A DNA stretch of 64,000 nt from Bacteroidales bacterium (GCA_016938235.1 JAFGVA010000150.1:1-64000); one strand, 5' to 3'. Shown: positions 33,632-43,884, counted from the stretch's first letter. Notes: generated by a model not told the origin, from the sequence alone. Translations and numbers: made by a program.

Positions 33632-33701
33632 TTATTTTACTTTTCAGCCAGTTTCTGCTAAAGGTAGTCAAATCATAAGTTTTAAATCAGCCTTGAATAA
33701 T

Positions 33702-33709
33702 TATCTTTG
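33702..33709 (+). promoter_or_regulatory. Candidate Bacteroidetes -7 element upstream of DUF368 gene
   Basis: TATCTTTG; also shows the track start at 33707 is too far upstream. Confidence 0.4.
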
Positions 33710-33736
33710 CCTCGGATTTTCAAAACATACATCAAA

Positions 33737-34708
33737 GTGAAAAAAATAAAAGAATACCTGGTTTTAGTGCTAAAAGGAGTTGGTATGGGTGCTGCAAATG
33801 TTATTCCTGGAGTTTCCGGTGGCACTGTAGCCTTAATTACCGGAATCTTTGAAGAACTTATAGATTCAATTAAATCATTTGATTTAACGGCTTTACGGCT
33901 TTTACTTAAAGGCAGGTTTAAGGAATTTGCTTTGCATGTTAATTTATCTTTCCTCGTATCTGTATTTCTTGGTATTGCATTAAGTATACTCTCTCTTGCA
34001 AAAGTCCTCGATTACTTGTTTGTGAATTATCCTGTATTTATTTGGGCTTATTTTTTCGGATTAATATTAGGCTCAATTTATTTTGTTGGCAAAACAATAC
34101 AGAAATGGAAAGCCTCGGTCATTTTAAGTTTTATAGTAGGTACTGCTGTTGCATTATCAATATCGTTTCTATCGCCTGCTACCGAAAACGAAGCCTTTAT
34201 TTACCTTGTAATTTGTGGGGTAGTGGCCATATGCAGCATGATTTTACCAGGGCTTTCAGGTTCGTTTGTGCTCATTCTTCTTGGTAACTACCATTTGGTA
34301 GTAATAAAAGCGGTAAACGATATGAGAATTGATATTCTGGCGCCGGTATTGATTGGTGCGGCTGTTGGACTGGTACTGTTTTCGCATCTGCTTTCGTTTA
34401 TTTACAAGAAATTCAAAAATGAAACTATATCTACCTTAACTGGTTTCATTTTAGGTTCGTTATTAATTCTTTGGCCTTGGAAAAATTCCTTCGATGCAGC
34501 CGGAAATATCATTTCAATAAACAAATTTGGAGCATTTACAGACTCTTCGGGACAAATTATCTCAGAAGTAAAAGTTTATTTTTATAAACAAATTTTGCCT
34601 GCCGAAGTAAATACAGTAGTTATTATTGCTATTGCGCTAATGATTTTAGGTTATATTTCTATCTGGTTGATGGAAAAATTTGCCGGACAACAAGAAAAAG
34701 AGGTATAA
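33737..34708 (+). CDS. DUF368 family membrane protein (likely polyprenyl-phosphate transporter-like)
   Basis: KGVGMGAANVIPGVSGGTVALITGIFEELI and ILPGLSGSFVLILLGNY repeats; likely GTG start at 33737. Confidence 0.88.
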   Translation: MKKIKEYLVLVLKGVGMGAANVIPGVSGGTVALITGIFEELIDSIKSFDLTALRLLLKGRFKEFALHVNLSFLVSVFLGIALSILSLAKVLDYLFVNYPVFIWAYFFGLILGSIYFVGKTIQKWKASVILSFIVGTAVALSISFLSPATENEAFIYLVICGVVAICSMILPGLSGSFVLILLGNYHLVVIKAVNDMRIDILAPVLIGAAVGLVLFSHLLSFIYKKFKNETISTLTGFILGSLLILWPWKNSFDAAGNIISINKFGAFTDSSGQIISEVKVYFYKQILPAEVNTVVIIAIALMILGYISIWLMEKFAGQQEKEV

Positions 34709-34712
34709 GATA

Positions 34713-35462
34713 ATGAAGAAATACGGACTGGTTGGATATCCATTAGGTCATTCCTTTTCAAAAACATACTTTACCAATAAGTTTAAAAAGGAAGGTATAG
34801 TTGATTGCGAGTACAATAATTATGCTCTTGAATCCTTGGAGTCTTTAACTGATTTAATTAAAGAAGAAAAAGACTTAATAGGATTGAATGTTACAATTCC
34901 TCATAAACAGGGTGTTTTGAAATACCTTGATGAGCTTGATAATACAGCAATCGAAGTTGGAGCTGTAAATACCATTAAGATAAGCAGAGATTCAAATAAT
35001 AATATTTTTCTGAAAGGCTTTAATACAGATGTTTATGGTTTTATGCTTCCTTTAAAAGATGCAATCAAACAATATCATACTCAGGCTTTAATACTTGGTA
35101 CCGGTGGAGCTGCAAAAGCTGTTTGTTGGGTTTTAAAACAATTGGGTGTTGAATACAATTTTGTGTCCCGTAAACCAAAAAATCAGGTTGATTTTTCTTA
35201 CGAAGATTTAAATGATGAGCTAATTAGTCAATATAAACTGATAATAAACACCTCTCCAATCGGGATGTTTCCAAATGTGGACCAAAAACCTGCTATACCC
35301 TACAATGCAGTTACTGGAAAACATATTCTTTACGATCTTGTTTATAATCCCGAGGTGACTCAGTTTCTTGCTGAAGGAGCAAAAAAAATGGCAACCACAA
35401 TAAATGGGTTGCCAATGCTATATAATCAGGCTGAAAAAGCCTGGGAAATTTGGAATAATTAG
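34713..35462 (+). CDS. aroE: Shikimate dehydrogenase
   Basis: YGLVGYPLGHSFSKTYF, GLNVTIPHKQGV, LGTGGAAKAV, TSPIGMFPN; start corrected to 34713. Confidence 0.95.
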   Translation: MKKYGLVGYPLGHSFSKTYFTNKFKKEGIVDCEYNNYALESLESLTDLIKEEKDLIGLNVTIPHKQGVLKYLDELDNTAIEVGAVNTIKISRDSNNNIFLKGFNTDVYGFMLPLKDAIKQYHTQALILGTGGAAKAVCWVLKQLGVEYNFVSRKPKNQVDFSYEDLNDELISQYKLIINTSPIGMFPNVDQKPAIPYNAVTGKHILYDLVYNPEVTQFLAEGAKKMATTINGLPMLYNQAEKAWEIWNN

Positions 35463-35467
35463 TTTGG

Positions 35468-36001
35468 TTAGTATGTTTTAAAGGCCATTTCGCTAAGCTT
35501 GGAGCTTAATTTAATTTGTCGTGATGTTGCATTTGAAGGTTTAACTTCAAATTTCAATTTATCCCCGATAACCAGGAAATTTATTGCTGCCCCTTCGTCA
35601 ATGGCTCCGTTTTTTTCGCATATTATCAGTGTGCTTTTTGAAGCAAGAGCCGAAACAACTTCGCTCATCTGCTTTGTTTTACTAAAAGGCACAAATAAAA
35701 TATGACAATTACTTATCTGGTTAGGCTCATCAAACTTCTTCACTTGAATTGTTTGACTTCCTACCGATTTATTTTCAGTATACGCCAGCAATTCAGTATA
35801 AGTCTGCGAACTACCTACAGAACCAATTATAAAAGGGCCATCTTTATAAGATGCCGGCCATTCAATCAGTCTTGAGAAATTGTAAATAAACATTGCCTGG
35901 GCTCTGGGTATTCCTGTTTGAGAACCCGCAGACGTGAGAACTATCCATATTATTAAGACACCTATAAATTTTTTCATATTCCCCTTTTTTTTCATTTTCA
36001 A
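35468..36001 (-). CDS. YfiR/DUF4154 family periplasmic protein
   Basis: AMFIYNFSRLIEWP, SQTIQVKKFDEPNQISNCHILFVP, GAAINFLVIGDKLKFEV. Confidence 0.82.
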   Translation of the reverse strand: MKMKKKGNMKKFIGVLIIWIVLTSAGSQTGIPRAQAMFIYNFSRLIEWPASYKDGPFIIGSVGSSQTYTELLAYTENKSVGSQTIQVKKFDEPNQISNCHILFVPFSKTKQMSEVVSALASKSTLIICEKNGAIDEGAAINFLVIGDKLKFEVKPSNATSRQIKLSSKLSEMAFKTY

Positions 36002-36100
36002 CGATTAATTTAAACAAATGTTTCTAAAATTCTAAATAAAAACAATTAAGTTGTATTATTAGCACTAATATTTTATTCAAATTTTTCAAATACATAACAT

Positions 36101-36886
36101 TTAAGAATCAGGTTTGTTGGGTATTAGGTAGGGATATTGGATTTCCTCGAGAAACAAGCCAGAAGCCGGAACAGAGGTGCCAGCTTTCATTCTGTTTTTA
36201 TCCTCAATTATCCGGCAGAATTCCTCAAGGCTAATTTTCTCTTTACCTACATCAATTAATGTGCCAACTATTGCCCGAACCATATTTCTTAAAAATCTGT
36301 CAGCTTTAATAGTAAATATGATACGTTCTTCTTGCTGAATCCAATAAGCTTCAGATATATTGCAGTTATTGGTTTTTGTGTCTGAATGCAGTTTACTAAA
36401 GCTTGTAAAATCAGAATAGTTTTTTAAAAGCGAAGCAGCCTTATTCATTAGCTCAATATTTAATTGTAAGCTATTTTGCCATACCAAATCTTTAAAAAAA
36501 ATTTCCTTTCCCTTTGAGATATAATATTTATATGTTCGTTTGTTTGCATCAAACCTGGCATGAGCATTATGCAGCATATTATGAATTGCATATATTTTAA
36601 TATCATCCGGCAATATGCTGTTTAGTTTGAAAATAATTTTCTGGTCTGAATCAATGCTTGTTTGCTTGGAATCAAAATGAGCATAAAAATTTCTTGCATG
36701 AACACCTGTATCCGTTCTTCCACATCCGGTTAATTGAACAGGTTCACGAAATAATACTTCCAAAGCTTTTTGTAAAGTTTCTTGTATACTGGGAGAATTG
36801 GGCTGAATCTGCCATCCATTATAATTTTTCCCGTTATAAGCCAGATGTATGAAATATCGGTTCATTACAAATATAAAGTTATTCAA
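36101..36886 (-). CDS. truA: tRNA pseudouridine synthase A
   Basis: LAYNGKNYNGWQIQPNSPSIQETL, GCGRTDTGVHA, FLRNMVRAIVGTLIDVG. Confidence 0.96.
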   Translation of the reverse strand: MNNFIFVMNRYFIHLAYNGKNYNGWQIQPNSPSIQETLQKALEVLFREPVQLTGCGRTDTGVHARNFYAHFDSKQTSIDSDQKIIFKLNSILPDDIKIYAIHNMLHNAHARFDANKRTYKYYISKGKEIFFKDLVWQNSLQLNIELMNKAASLLKNYSDFTSFSKLHSDTKTNNCNISEAYWIQQEERIIFTIKADRFLRNMVRAIVGTLIDVGKEKISLEEFCRIIEDKNRMKAGTSVPASGLFLEEIQYPYLIPNKPDS

Positions 36887-37047
36887 TAGGGAAATACAAT
36901 GCAGATAATAATGTTAACATTTTTTAACAGTGGTTATTTATCAGTATATCAATTAAATAAGATTGCATTAAAAATGCATCCTGTTTATCCAAAACAAAAA
37001 TTATTACTTTCGGTTTCTAATTAGAAAAACAGTTAAAAAAAACAATC

Positions 37048-38046
37048 ATGAGTCAGGTGAATGTAAACATAAAGGAGATTAATGAAAAGATACAAAGCGA
37101 GAGTTCGTTTGTTGACCTGATAAACATCGAAATGAAAAAGGTAATAGTTGGACAGCAACATCTTATTGATGGATTGTTGATCGGTCTGTTATCAGATGGT
37201 CATATCTTGTTAGAAGGAGTTCCCGGATTAGCAAAGACTCTTGCAATAAAAACTATTTCCGGAATAATTGATGCAAAGTTCAATCGCATTCAGTTTACCC
37301 CCGATTTGCTTCCTGCCGACCTTATCGGTACTATGATTTATAGTCAGAAAAAGGAAGAATTCCAGGTAAAACAAGGCCCGATTTTTGGTAACTTTATTTT
37401 AGCAGATGAGATTAACCGTTCGCCTGCTAAAGTTCAAAGTGCATTATTAGAGGCTATGCAGGAAAAACAAGTAACAATAGGAGTAAATTCTTTTAAATTG
37501 CCGAACCCATTTTTGGTTATGGCAACACAGAACCCTATTGAACAGGAGGGTACATATCCATTGCCGGAAGCCCAGACCGACAGGTTCTTGTTAAAAGTTG
37601 TTCTGGACTATCCTAAGAAAGAAGAGGAAGCATTAATAATACGTGAAAATCTCGGGCAGAATTTTCCAACTGCTAATACTATTCTTAAACCGGAAGATAT
37701 AGTTAAAGCTCGTAATGTTGTTAAAGAAGTATATATGGATGAAAAGATTGAGAATTACATTCTTGATATTGTATTTGCAACACGTTATCCCGAGAGATAT
37801 AAACTGGAAAAATATAGCAGCCTGATAAACTATGGTGGTTCACCACGCGCCAGCATTAGTATGGCAAAAGCAGCAAAAGCATATGCTTTTATTAAACGCA
37901 GAGGATATGTAATTCCCGAGGATGTTCGCGCTGTTTGTTACGATGTTATGCGGCACAGAATAGGACTGAGCTACGAAGCTGAGGCTGAAAATATCACAAC
38001 CGAGGATATAATTACAGGTATTCTTGATAATGTAGAGGTACCATAA
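37048..38046 (+). CDS. MoxR-family AAA+ ATPase
   Basis: GHILLEGVPGLAKTLAIK, FILADEINRSPAKVQSALLEAMQE, ATQNPIEQEGTYPLPEAQTDRF. Confidence 0.96.
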   Translation: MSQVNVNIKEINEKIQSESSFVDLINIEMKKVIVGQQHLIDGLLIGLLSDGHILLEGVPGLAKTLAIKTISGIIDAKFNRIQFTPDLLPADLIGTMIYSQKKEEFQVKQGPIFGNFILADEINRSPAKVQSALLEAMQEKQVTIGVNSFKLPNPFLVMATQNPIEQEGTYPLPEAQTDRFLLKVVLDYPKKEEEALIIRENLGQNFPTANTILKPEDIVKARNVVKEVYMDEKIENYILDIVFATRYPERYKLEKYSSLINYGGSPRASISMAKAAKAYAFIKRRGYVIPEDVRAVCYDVMRHRIGLSYEAEAENITTEDIITGILDNVEVP

Positions 38047-38058
38047 TCACTAAGAATT

Positions 38059-38481
38059 ATGAGAGTCTTATTAATTATTTGGATTGCACTTAGCTCTATG
38101 ATGATCAAGGTTGACTCTTTTTTTGGAGTGAATTACATTGGTATGTCTAAGAATGAGATAAAACAAATGATTTCTGAAAATCATAAGGCTCTTAAACTTA
38201 ATACTGTAAACACTAATGATAAATATAATTACCTGAAATATGAAGACAGGATTAATGAAATAACCGTTTTATTTTTTCTGTCAGAAGATGATAACTGCAC
38301 ATTGGTGCGCTTAATGAGCGATTACAGTAACATAAACGATATTCTTGATGATTTAAACTCTATTTATATACCAATTGATAAAAGCAATTGGAAATTCAAA
38401 GATGCTGAAAACTTAATAATAAATCTGGAAGAAGGAGATTGGTTTTTTACCATAACAATCAGAGAAAAGGATAAAGAGTAA
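38059..38481 (+). CDS. Hypothetical protein inserted between moxR and DUF58 gene
   Basis: Intact 140-aa ORF in operon context, hydrophobic N-terminus, no recognised family. Confidence 0.6.
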   Translation: MRVLLIIWIALSSMMIKVDSFFGVNYIGMSKNEIKQMISENHKALKLNTVNTNDKYNYLKYEDRINEITVLFFLSEDDNCTLVRLMSDYSNINDILDDLNSIYIPIDKSNWKFKDAENLIINLEEGDWFFTITIREKDKE

Positions 38482-38482
38482 T

Positions 38483-39349
38483 ATGGAAACTACTGATTTA
38501 TTAAAGAAGGTACGACGAATAGAAATAAAAACCCGTGGTATTTCTCAACATATTTTTGCCGGAGACTATCATAGTTCTTTCAAAGGAAAGGGTATGGCAT
38601 TTAGCGAAGTTCGCGAATATCAATACGGAGATGATATTAGAAATATCGACTGGAACGTTACCGCAAGGTTTAATCATCCCTATGTTAAGGTTTTTGAAGA
38701 AGAGCGCGAACTAACCGTTATGTTGCTTATCGATGTCAGCGGTTCAAGAAATTTCGGTTCCGGAAATTTGTTAAAAAAGAATCTGATAACAGAAATTTCT
38801 GCTGTACTTGCGTTTTCAGCAATTCAAAACAACGATAAAATTGGGGTAATTCTTTTTAGCGATAAAATAGAAATGTTTATTCCTCCTAAAAAAGGAAGGC
38901 AGCATATTCTCAGAATAATCAGAGAGTTAATAGAATTTAAACCACAAAATACCGGAACAAATATTGCTGAAGGCCTGCGATACTTTACAAATATTATTAA
39001 GAAACGTTCAGTAGCCTTTTTAATATCCGATTTTATTGATCAGGATTATGAAGATGCAATAAAAATTGCATCCCGAAAGCATGATTTAATTGCCTTAAAG
39101 ATTAAAGATGAGCGCGAAGCCGAAATTCCCGATGTGGGATTGGTTTATATGAAGGATTCAGAAACAGGCAAAAAAATGTGGCTTGATACTTCAAGTAAGA
39201 AAACCCGTGAAATATACCGGGGAATATACGAGCAGCGACAAAAAACACTGGATGAAGTTCTTAGGAAATATGGTATTGATACCGCTGAATTAGACACGAA
39301 ATCAGATTATATTAAACCATTAAAATCGTTATTCAAAAAAAGGGCTTAG
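38483..39349 (+). CDS. DUF58 domain protein
   Basis: GKGMAFSEVREYQYGDDIRNIDWNVTARFNHPYVKVFEEERE; VWA-like VMLLIDVSGSRNFG. Confidence 0.95.
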   Translation: METTDLLKKVRRIEIKTRGISQHIFAGDYHSSFKGKGMAFSEVREYQYGDDIRNIDWNVTARFNHPYVKVFEEERELTVMLLIDVSGSRNFGSGNLLKKNLITEISAVLAFSAIQNNDKIGVILFSDKIEMFIPPKKGRQHILRIIRELIEFKPQNTGTNIAEGLRYFTNIIKKRSVAFLISDFIDQDYEDAIKIASRKHDLIALKIKDEREAEIPDVGLVYMKDSETGKKMWLDTSSKKTREIYRGIYEQRQKTLDEVLRKYGIDTAELDTKSDYIKPLKSLFKKRA

Positions 39350-39354
39350 TAGAG

Positions 39355-40647
39355 ATGAGAGAATTGCTCAGTAAAATTCTATTATTAAATGCTTTGGTAT
39401 TGGGTTTCATTTGCAATATTGAAGCCCAGCTTGTCACAATCGAAACCTTGTTGGATACCAATACGGTGGAGCTTGGCAGAAATGCGGAACTTAAGTACAA
39501 GATTGTTAAACGGGATAATGATTTTATAAGCCTGCCAACATTTACCGACACCCTGTTTGACGGAATTGAGCTGGTTGCTCCGGTAAAAATCGATTCCAGT
39601 TTTGATAAAAGTTCAGAAAAGGAAACTTTAGAGCAGGTACTCCGGATTACTTCCTACGAAACGGGAATGAGATATATTCCAGCTCAGAATTTTATTTTAA
39701 GAACCGATTTTGGAACAGATACTTTGGTGTCGATGTCAAGTTACCTGAACATTGTAGGAGTGGCAATCGATACTACAAATGCTATTCGGGATATAAGCGA
39801 TGTGGAGTGGGTGTTACCTACATTACGTGATTTTATTCCGCTTGTTCTTGTTTTGTTAATCCTCGGAATAATTGCATTCTTAATTTATTACTTCTGGCCG
39901 GGACGACACAATAAGAGAATTGAACAACAAATAGTTAAAAAAGCCGACCCTCCTCATATTGTTGCTCTGCGTGAACTTGATAAGTTGAAAGCTCAGAAAT
40001 TGTGGCAACAAAATCAGCTTAAAGAATATTATTCAAGACTAACTTCTATTATTAGAACTTATATCGAAAAACAATTCGGGTTTCCTGCTATGGAACAAAC
40101 CACTCGTGAAATTCTGGCATCTGTGCGTGATAGAGAATTAACAGAAGTGCTTGAAATAAAACAACTCGAAAAGCTTTTGAACCTGGCAGACCTTGTGAAA
40201 TTTGCAAAAGGACAAACTTTACCGGAAGAAAATATTGAACATTTAGAGTCAACTTACGAATTTGTAAAAGAGTCACATAAAAAAGTGGTTCGGGAAAATC
40301 TTAAGCATGTCAGTGAGGCCATTGACAATAAATTAGCAAATAGCTATGCGCTGGCAAAAAAGATTCGTAATGTTTCTAATCTGAATGATTTAGAGATTAT
40401 CAACAGGCTCGATTCAGGATATAAGCTTATTCAGTTCAATTATACTGTCTCGGTTATTGTTATGACTTTTAAACTGAATTCTCCGATTTACCTTTTGGCA
40501 CCAGATGATAACGCGCGTAAAAAGGGATTGCTTTTTACAGCAATATCGGTTGTTGCAGGTTGGTGGGGAATTCCGTGGGGGCCGGTTAGAACCCTGCAAT
40601 CAATAAGAACAAATTTAAAAGGTGGAAAAAAAGTAGAAATACAGTAA
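39355..40647 (+). CDS. Bat-operon membrane protein (DUF4381/BatD-like) with extra C-terminal domain
   Basis: Signal peptide, Ig-like N-terminus, TM, LKEYYSRLTSIIRTYIEKQFGFPAMEQTTREIL; extra ~105 aa ending SVVAGWWGIPWGPVRTLQSIRTNLKGG. Confidence 0.8.
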   Translation: MRELLSKILLLNALVLGFICNIEAQLVTIETLLDTNTVELGRNAELKYKIVKRDNDFISLPTFTDTLFDGIELVAPVKIDSSFDKSSEKETLEQVLRITSYETGMRYIPAQNFILRTDFGTDTLVSMSSYLNIVGVAIDTTNAIRDISDVEWVLPTLRDFIPLVLVLLILGIIAFLIYYFWPGRHNKRIEQQIVKKADPPHIVALRELDKLKAQKLWQQNQLKEYYSRLTSIIRTYIEKQFGFPAMEQTTREILASVRDRELTEVLEIKQLEKLLNLADLVKFAKGQTLPEENIEHLESTYEFVKESHKKVVRENLKHVSEAIDNKLANSYALAKKIRNVSNLNDLEIINRLDSGYKLIQFNYTVSVIVMTFKLNSPIYLLAPDDNARKKGLLFTAISVVAGWWGIPWGPVRTLQSIRTNLKGGKKVEIQ

Positions 40648-40651
40648 TACT

Positions 40652-41653
40652 ATGATGGCTGAATTAGATTTTGCAAGACCCGGATTTTTGTATATGCTGT
40701 TTATTCTTATACCAATAATAGTATGGTATATTTATAAAAACAAACACGCGTTTGCAAGTATGCAAATGAGTACCATAGAACCATTGATTAATTCTGTTAA
40801 ATCCTATAAAACCATTTTACGTCATATACTTTTTGGTTTACGTTTATTGGCAATTGCGGCATTAATTATAGCCTTGGCCAGACCACAATCAACCGATACC
40901 TGGGAAAATGTTGATACACTTGGCATTGATATTATGCTTTCAATTGATATTTCCGGAAGTATGCTTGCACGTGATTTTAAACCTGATCGCCTTGAAGCAG
41001 CAAAAGATGTTGCAATTGAGTTTATATCTGGAAGAAAGAATGACCGTATGGGATTGGTTGTTTTTAGTGGTGAGAGTTTCACCCAATGTCCTCTTACAAC
41101 AGATCATGCAGTACTAATAAATCTTTTTCGCGATATAAAAAGCGGAATGATTGAGGATGGAACAGCCATTGGAGTTGGGCTTTCAAATGCTATTAACAGG
41201 TTAAAAGACTCTGAAGCAATAAGCAAAGTAATTATCTTGTTGACTGATGGAGTAAATAACCAGGGAGTAATTGATCCTACAACTGCTGCAGAACTGGCTA
41301 AAGCATTTGATATCAGAGTGTATACTGTTGGTGTAGGTACAATTGGTGAAGCTGATTATCCGGTTGGAGTTGATGTTTGGGGAAATACAGTATTTCGCAA
41401 ATTACCTGTTGAGATTGATGAAGCTACGCTACAGAAGATTTCAGATATGACAGGTGGTAAATATTTCAGGGCAACCAGTAACTCCAAACTTCGTGAAATC
41501 TACCAGGAAATAGATCAACTCGAAAAATCGAAAATCAATGTAAAAGAATACAGCAGGAAAGAAGAACGCTTTATGCCATTCGTTTGGTTAGCCCTGCTAT
41601 TTGTTCTTATAGAAATTGTATTACAAAAAACTGTTTTAAGATCTATACCATAA
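40652..41653 (+). CDS. batA: BatA-like VWA domain membrane protein
   Basis: DIMLSIDISGSMLARDFKPDRLEAAK (MIDAS), VIILLTDGVNNQG; position in operon. Confidence 0.9.
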   Translation: MMAELDFARPGFLYMLFILIPIIVWYIYKNKHAFASMQMSTIEPLINSVKSYKTILRHILFGLRLLAIAALIIALARPQSTDTWENVDTLGIDIMLSIDISGSMLARDFKPDRLEAAKDVAIEFISGRKNDRMGLVVFSGESFTQCPLTTDHAVLINLFRDIKSGMIEDGTAIGVGLSNAINRLKDSEAISKVIILLTDGVNNQGVIDPTTAAELAKAFDIRVYTVGVGTIGEADYPVGVDVWGNTVFRKLPVEIDEATLQKISDMTGGKYFRATSNSKLREIYQEIDQLEKSKINVKEYSRKEERFMPFVWLALLFVLIEIVLQKTVLRSIP

Positions 41654-41669
41654 ATAATTACAAACAGTT

Positions 41670-42695
41670 ATGTTTAGAATTCAAAATACAGAAATATTAT
41701 ATTTACTATTAATAATACCTGTTTTCTACCTGGGGTACTACCTCTATAAGATAAATTATAGAAAAAGACTCAGGCTTTTTGGTAATAATGAGTTAATTGA
41801 GCAACTGATGCCTATGAAGTCGGTTGCCAGGCAAACATTAAAGTTTTCTTTTTTAATGCTCTCACTTGCTTTACTAATTTTTTCTTTATCAAGACCACAG
41901 TTTGGCTCAAAACTTAAAGAAGTAAAACGGAAAGGCATAGAGATAATAATTGCCCTCGATGTTTCTAACAGTATGATGGCTAATGATATTGCTCCGAACC
42001 GTTTGGAGAGAGCAAAACAGGCTATCAGCACATTGGTTAAAAAACTCAATAACGATCAAATTGGTTTAATAATATTTGCCGGTGATGCATATACCCAATT
42101 GCCTATTACAAACGATTATGTTTCAGCAAAACTCTTTTTATCAAACATTACTACCGATGCTGTTTCAAAGCAGGGAACTGCTATTGGAAAGGCCATAAGA
42201 CATGGTATGCATTCTTTCACACCTAATGAAGAAACGTCGAAAGTAATTATAATCATTTCTGATGGTGAAAACCATGAAGGTGACGCAGTTCAGGCTGCAC
42301 AAGAGGCAGAAGAACAGGGCATAAAGGTGTTTACTATTGGCATGGGATCAGCAGAGGGTTCACTAATACCATTAAAAAACAGGTCAGGATTTGTTACCGA
42401 CAGGCAGGGGAATCCGGTTACAACACGCATGAATCCTGAAATGTTAAAACAAATAGCCGTTGCAGGTGGAGGAGATTTTTATTTGGCTTCGACCAGTAAC
42501 GTAGGATTAAATAAATTATACGGGGAATTAAAGAAACTCGATAAGGCCGAAATTGAAAGTCAGGTGTATTCAGAATACGATGATCAGTATAGCTATTTTG
42601 TTTTAGCTGCACTCTTACTAATTATACTTGATCTTTTTATTTTAGAGAGAAAAAATAAATGGTTGTCAAACATTAAACTATTTGAGCAGAAATGA
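41670..42695 (+). CDS. batB: BatB-like VWA domain membrane protein
   Basis: EIIIALDVSNSMMANDIAPNRLERAKQAI, VIIIISDGENHEGDA. Confidence 0.9.
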   Translation: MFRIQNTEILYLLLIIPVFYLGYYLYKINYRKRLRLFGNNELIEQLMPMKSVARQTLKFSFLMLSLALLIFSLSRPQFGSKLKEVKRKGIEIIIALDVSNSMMANDIAPNRLERAKQAISTLVKKLNNDQIGLIIFAGDAYTQLPITNDYVSAKLFLSNITTDAVSKQGTAIGKAIRHGMHSFTPNEETSKVIIIISDGENHEGDAVQAAQEAEEQGIKVFTIGMGSAEGSLIPLKNRSGFVTDRQGNPVTTRMNPEMLKQIAVAGGGDFYLASTSNVGLNKLYGELKKLDKAEIESQVYSEYDDQYSYFVLAALLLIILDLFILERKNKWLSNIKLFEQK

Positions 42696-43336
42696 GAGGC
42701 TTAGCTTTAATATTAGTAGTTACTATGGGGGTTATTTCTTTCGCTCAAAGTCCGGGAAAATCTGTACGACAGGGAAATGTGTATTATAAAACAGATAAAT
42801 ACACCGAAGCTGAAATAAAATACCGCGAAGCGATCGATAATAATCCACAGATGTCGCAGGCAAACTATAACCTTGGCAATGCAAAATACAGACAGGATAA
42901 TTATGAATCGGCTGTTTTAGATTATCAGAATGCGATAAGCTCAACAAAAGATCCCAATCGCCTGTCAAAATATTACTATAACCTCGGAAATGCTTTTTAC
43001 AATCAGCAAAAATTAAAAGAAAGCGTTGAAGCGTATAAAAACGCCTTGAGAAATAACCCGGATAATGAAAATGCAAGGCATAATTTGTTTTTAGCAGAAC
43101 AAATGCTGAAACAGCAACAGCAACAACAGCAGCAACAAAACCAGGATTCAAAACCACAGGAACCATCAGAATTTGCAAAGAAACTAAAAAAACAAGCGCA
43201 GGAATTAGTGAATCAGCGCAGGTATTCTGAGGCATATAACCTGATGGTGGAGGGCGAGAAGAAGGATCCTACAGTTGCTTACTTTAAGGATTTTACGAAT
43301 AAGATTAATGAGGTTGATCAAATAAATAAAATGTAA
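42692..43336 (+). CDS. batC: BatC-like TPR protein
   Basis: Signal peptide, TPRs (YYYNLGNAFYNQQKLKESVEAYKNALRNNPDNENARHNL), poly-Q tract. Confidence 0.82.
   Translation: MRGLALILVVTMGVISFAQSPGKSVRQGNVYYKTDKYTEAEIKYREAIDNNPQMSQANYNLGNAKYRQDNYESAVLDYQNAISSTKDPNRLSKYYYNLGNAFYNQQKLKESVEAYKNALRNNPDNENARHNLFLAEQMLKQQQQQQQQQNQDSKPQEPSEFAKKLKKQAQELVNQRRYSEAYNLMVEGEKKDPTVAYFKDFTNKINEVDQINKM
43105..43140 (+). repeat. CAR(Gln)-codon microsatellite-like tract in batC
   Basis: cagcaacagcaacaacagcagcaacaaaac. Confidence 0.7.
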
Positions 43337-43337
43337 T

Positions 43338-43871
43338 ATGAGGCATTTTGGCATAATCACAGGCTTAATATTTCTATTTTTATTGAATGTTAATGGGCAG
43401 CAAAATGCAGAAGATATTTTTCATTTTGCAGGGAATTTGTTTATTAACGGCAATTATAAAGGAGCAAAAGCCGAGATTGAAAATGGGTTGAAACTGTTTC
43501 CGGGTGATTCAAAGCTTCAGGCCTTAAGAGACAAGATTAAGGAGCAGGAGAAAAAGCAGCAGGAGCAAAATCAACAAAACCAGGATCAGAATAACGAAGA
43601 AAAAGACAAGCAAAACCAGAAACAGGAAGATAATCAACAAGCCGATAACTCAGACCAGGAGCAAAACCAGCAGCAGCCTCAACCTAAGGATGGTGAACAG
43701 GAAGAACAGCAGCAACAACAGCAGCAACAACAATATGTCGAAGGTGAGATATCTAAGGAAGATGCAGAACGAATTCTGAATGCTCTGGAAGAAGAAGAAA
43801 AAGATGTGTTGAAAAAGCTTGAATTAGAGAAAGCTAAATCGAAGAAAGTGCCAACTGAAAAGGAATGGTAA
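43338..43871 (+). CDS. Secreted Q/E/N-rich protein in bat operon
   Basis: Signal peptide; EQEKKQQEQNQQNQDQNNEEKDKQNQKQEDNQQADNSDQEQNQQQPQPKDGEQEEQQQQQQQQ. Confidence 0.8.
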   Translation: MRHFGIITGLIFLFLLNVNGQQNAEDIFHFAGNLFINGNYKGAKAEIENGLKLFPGDSKLQALRDKIKEQEKKQQEQNQQNQDQNNEEKDKQNQKQEDNQQADNSDQEQNQQQPQPKDGEQEEQQQQQQQQQYVEGEISKEDAERILNALEEEEKDVLKKLELEKAKSKKVPTEKEW

Positions 43872-43884
43872 ATACAAATTAATA

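Noticed and set aside
42732-43235. 167-aa minus-strand ORF opposite batC
   Set aside because: Antisense shadow of batC (VVAVAVSAFV region is the reverse of the poly-Q tract).
43105-43735. Possible CRISPR or tandem-repeat array in Q-rich region
   Set aside because: Short CAG/CAA codon runs inside coding sequence without spacer structure.
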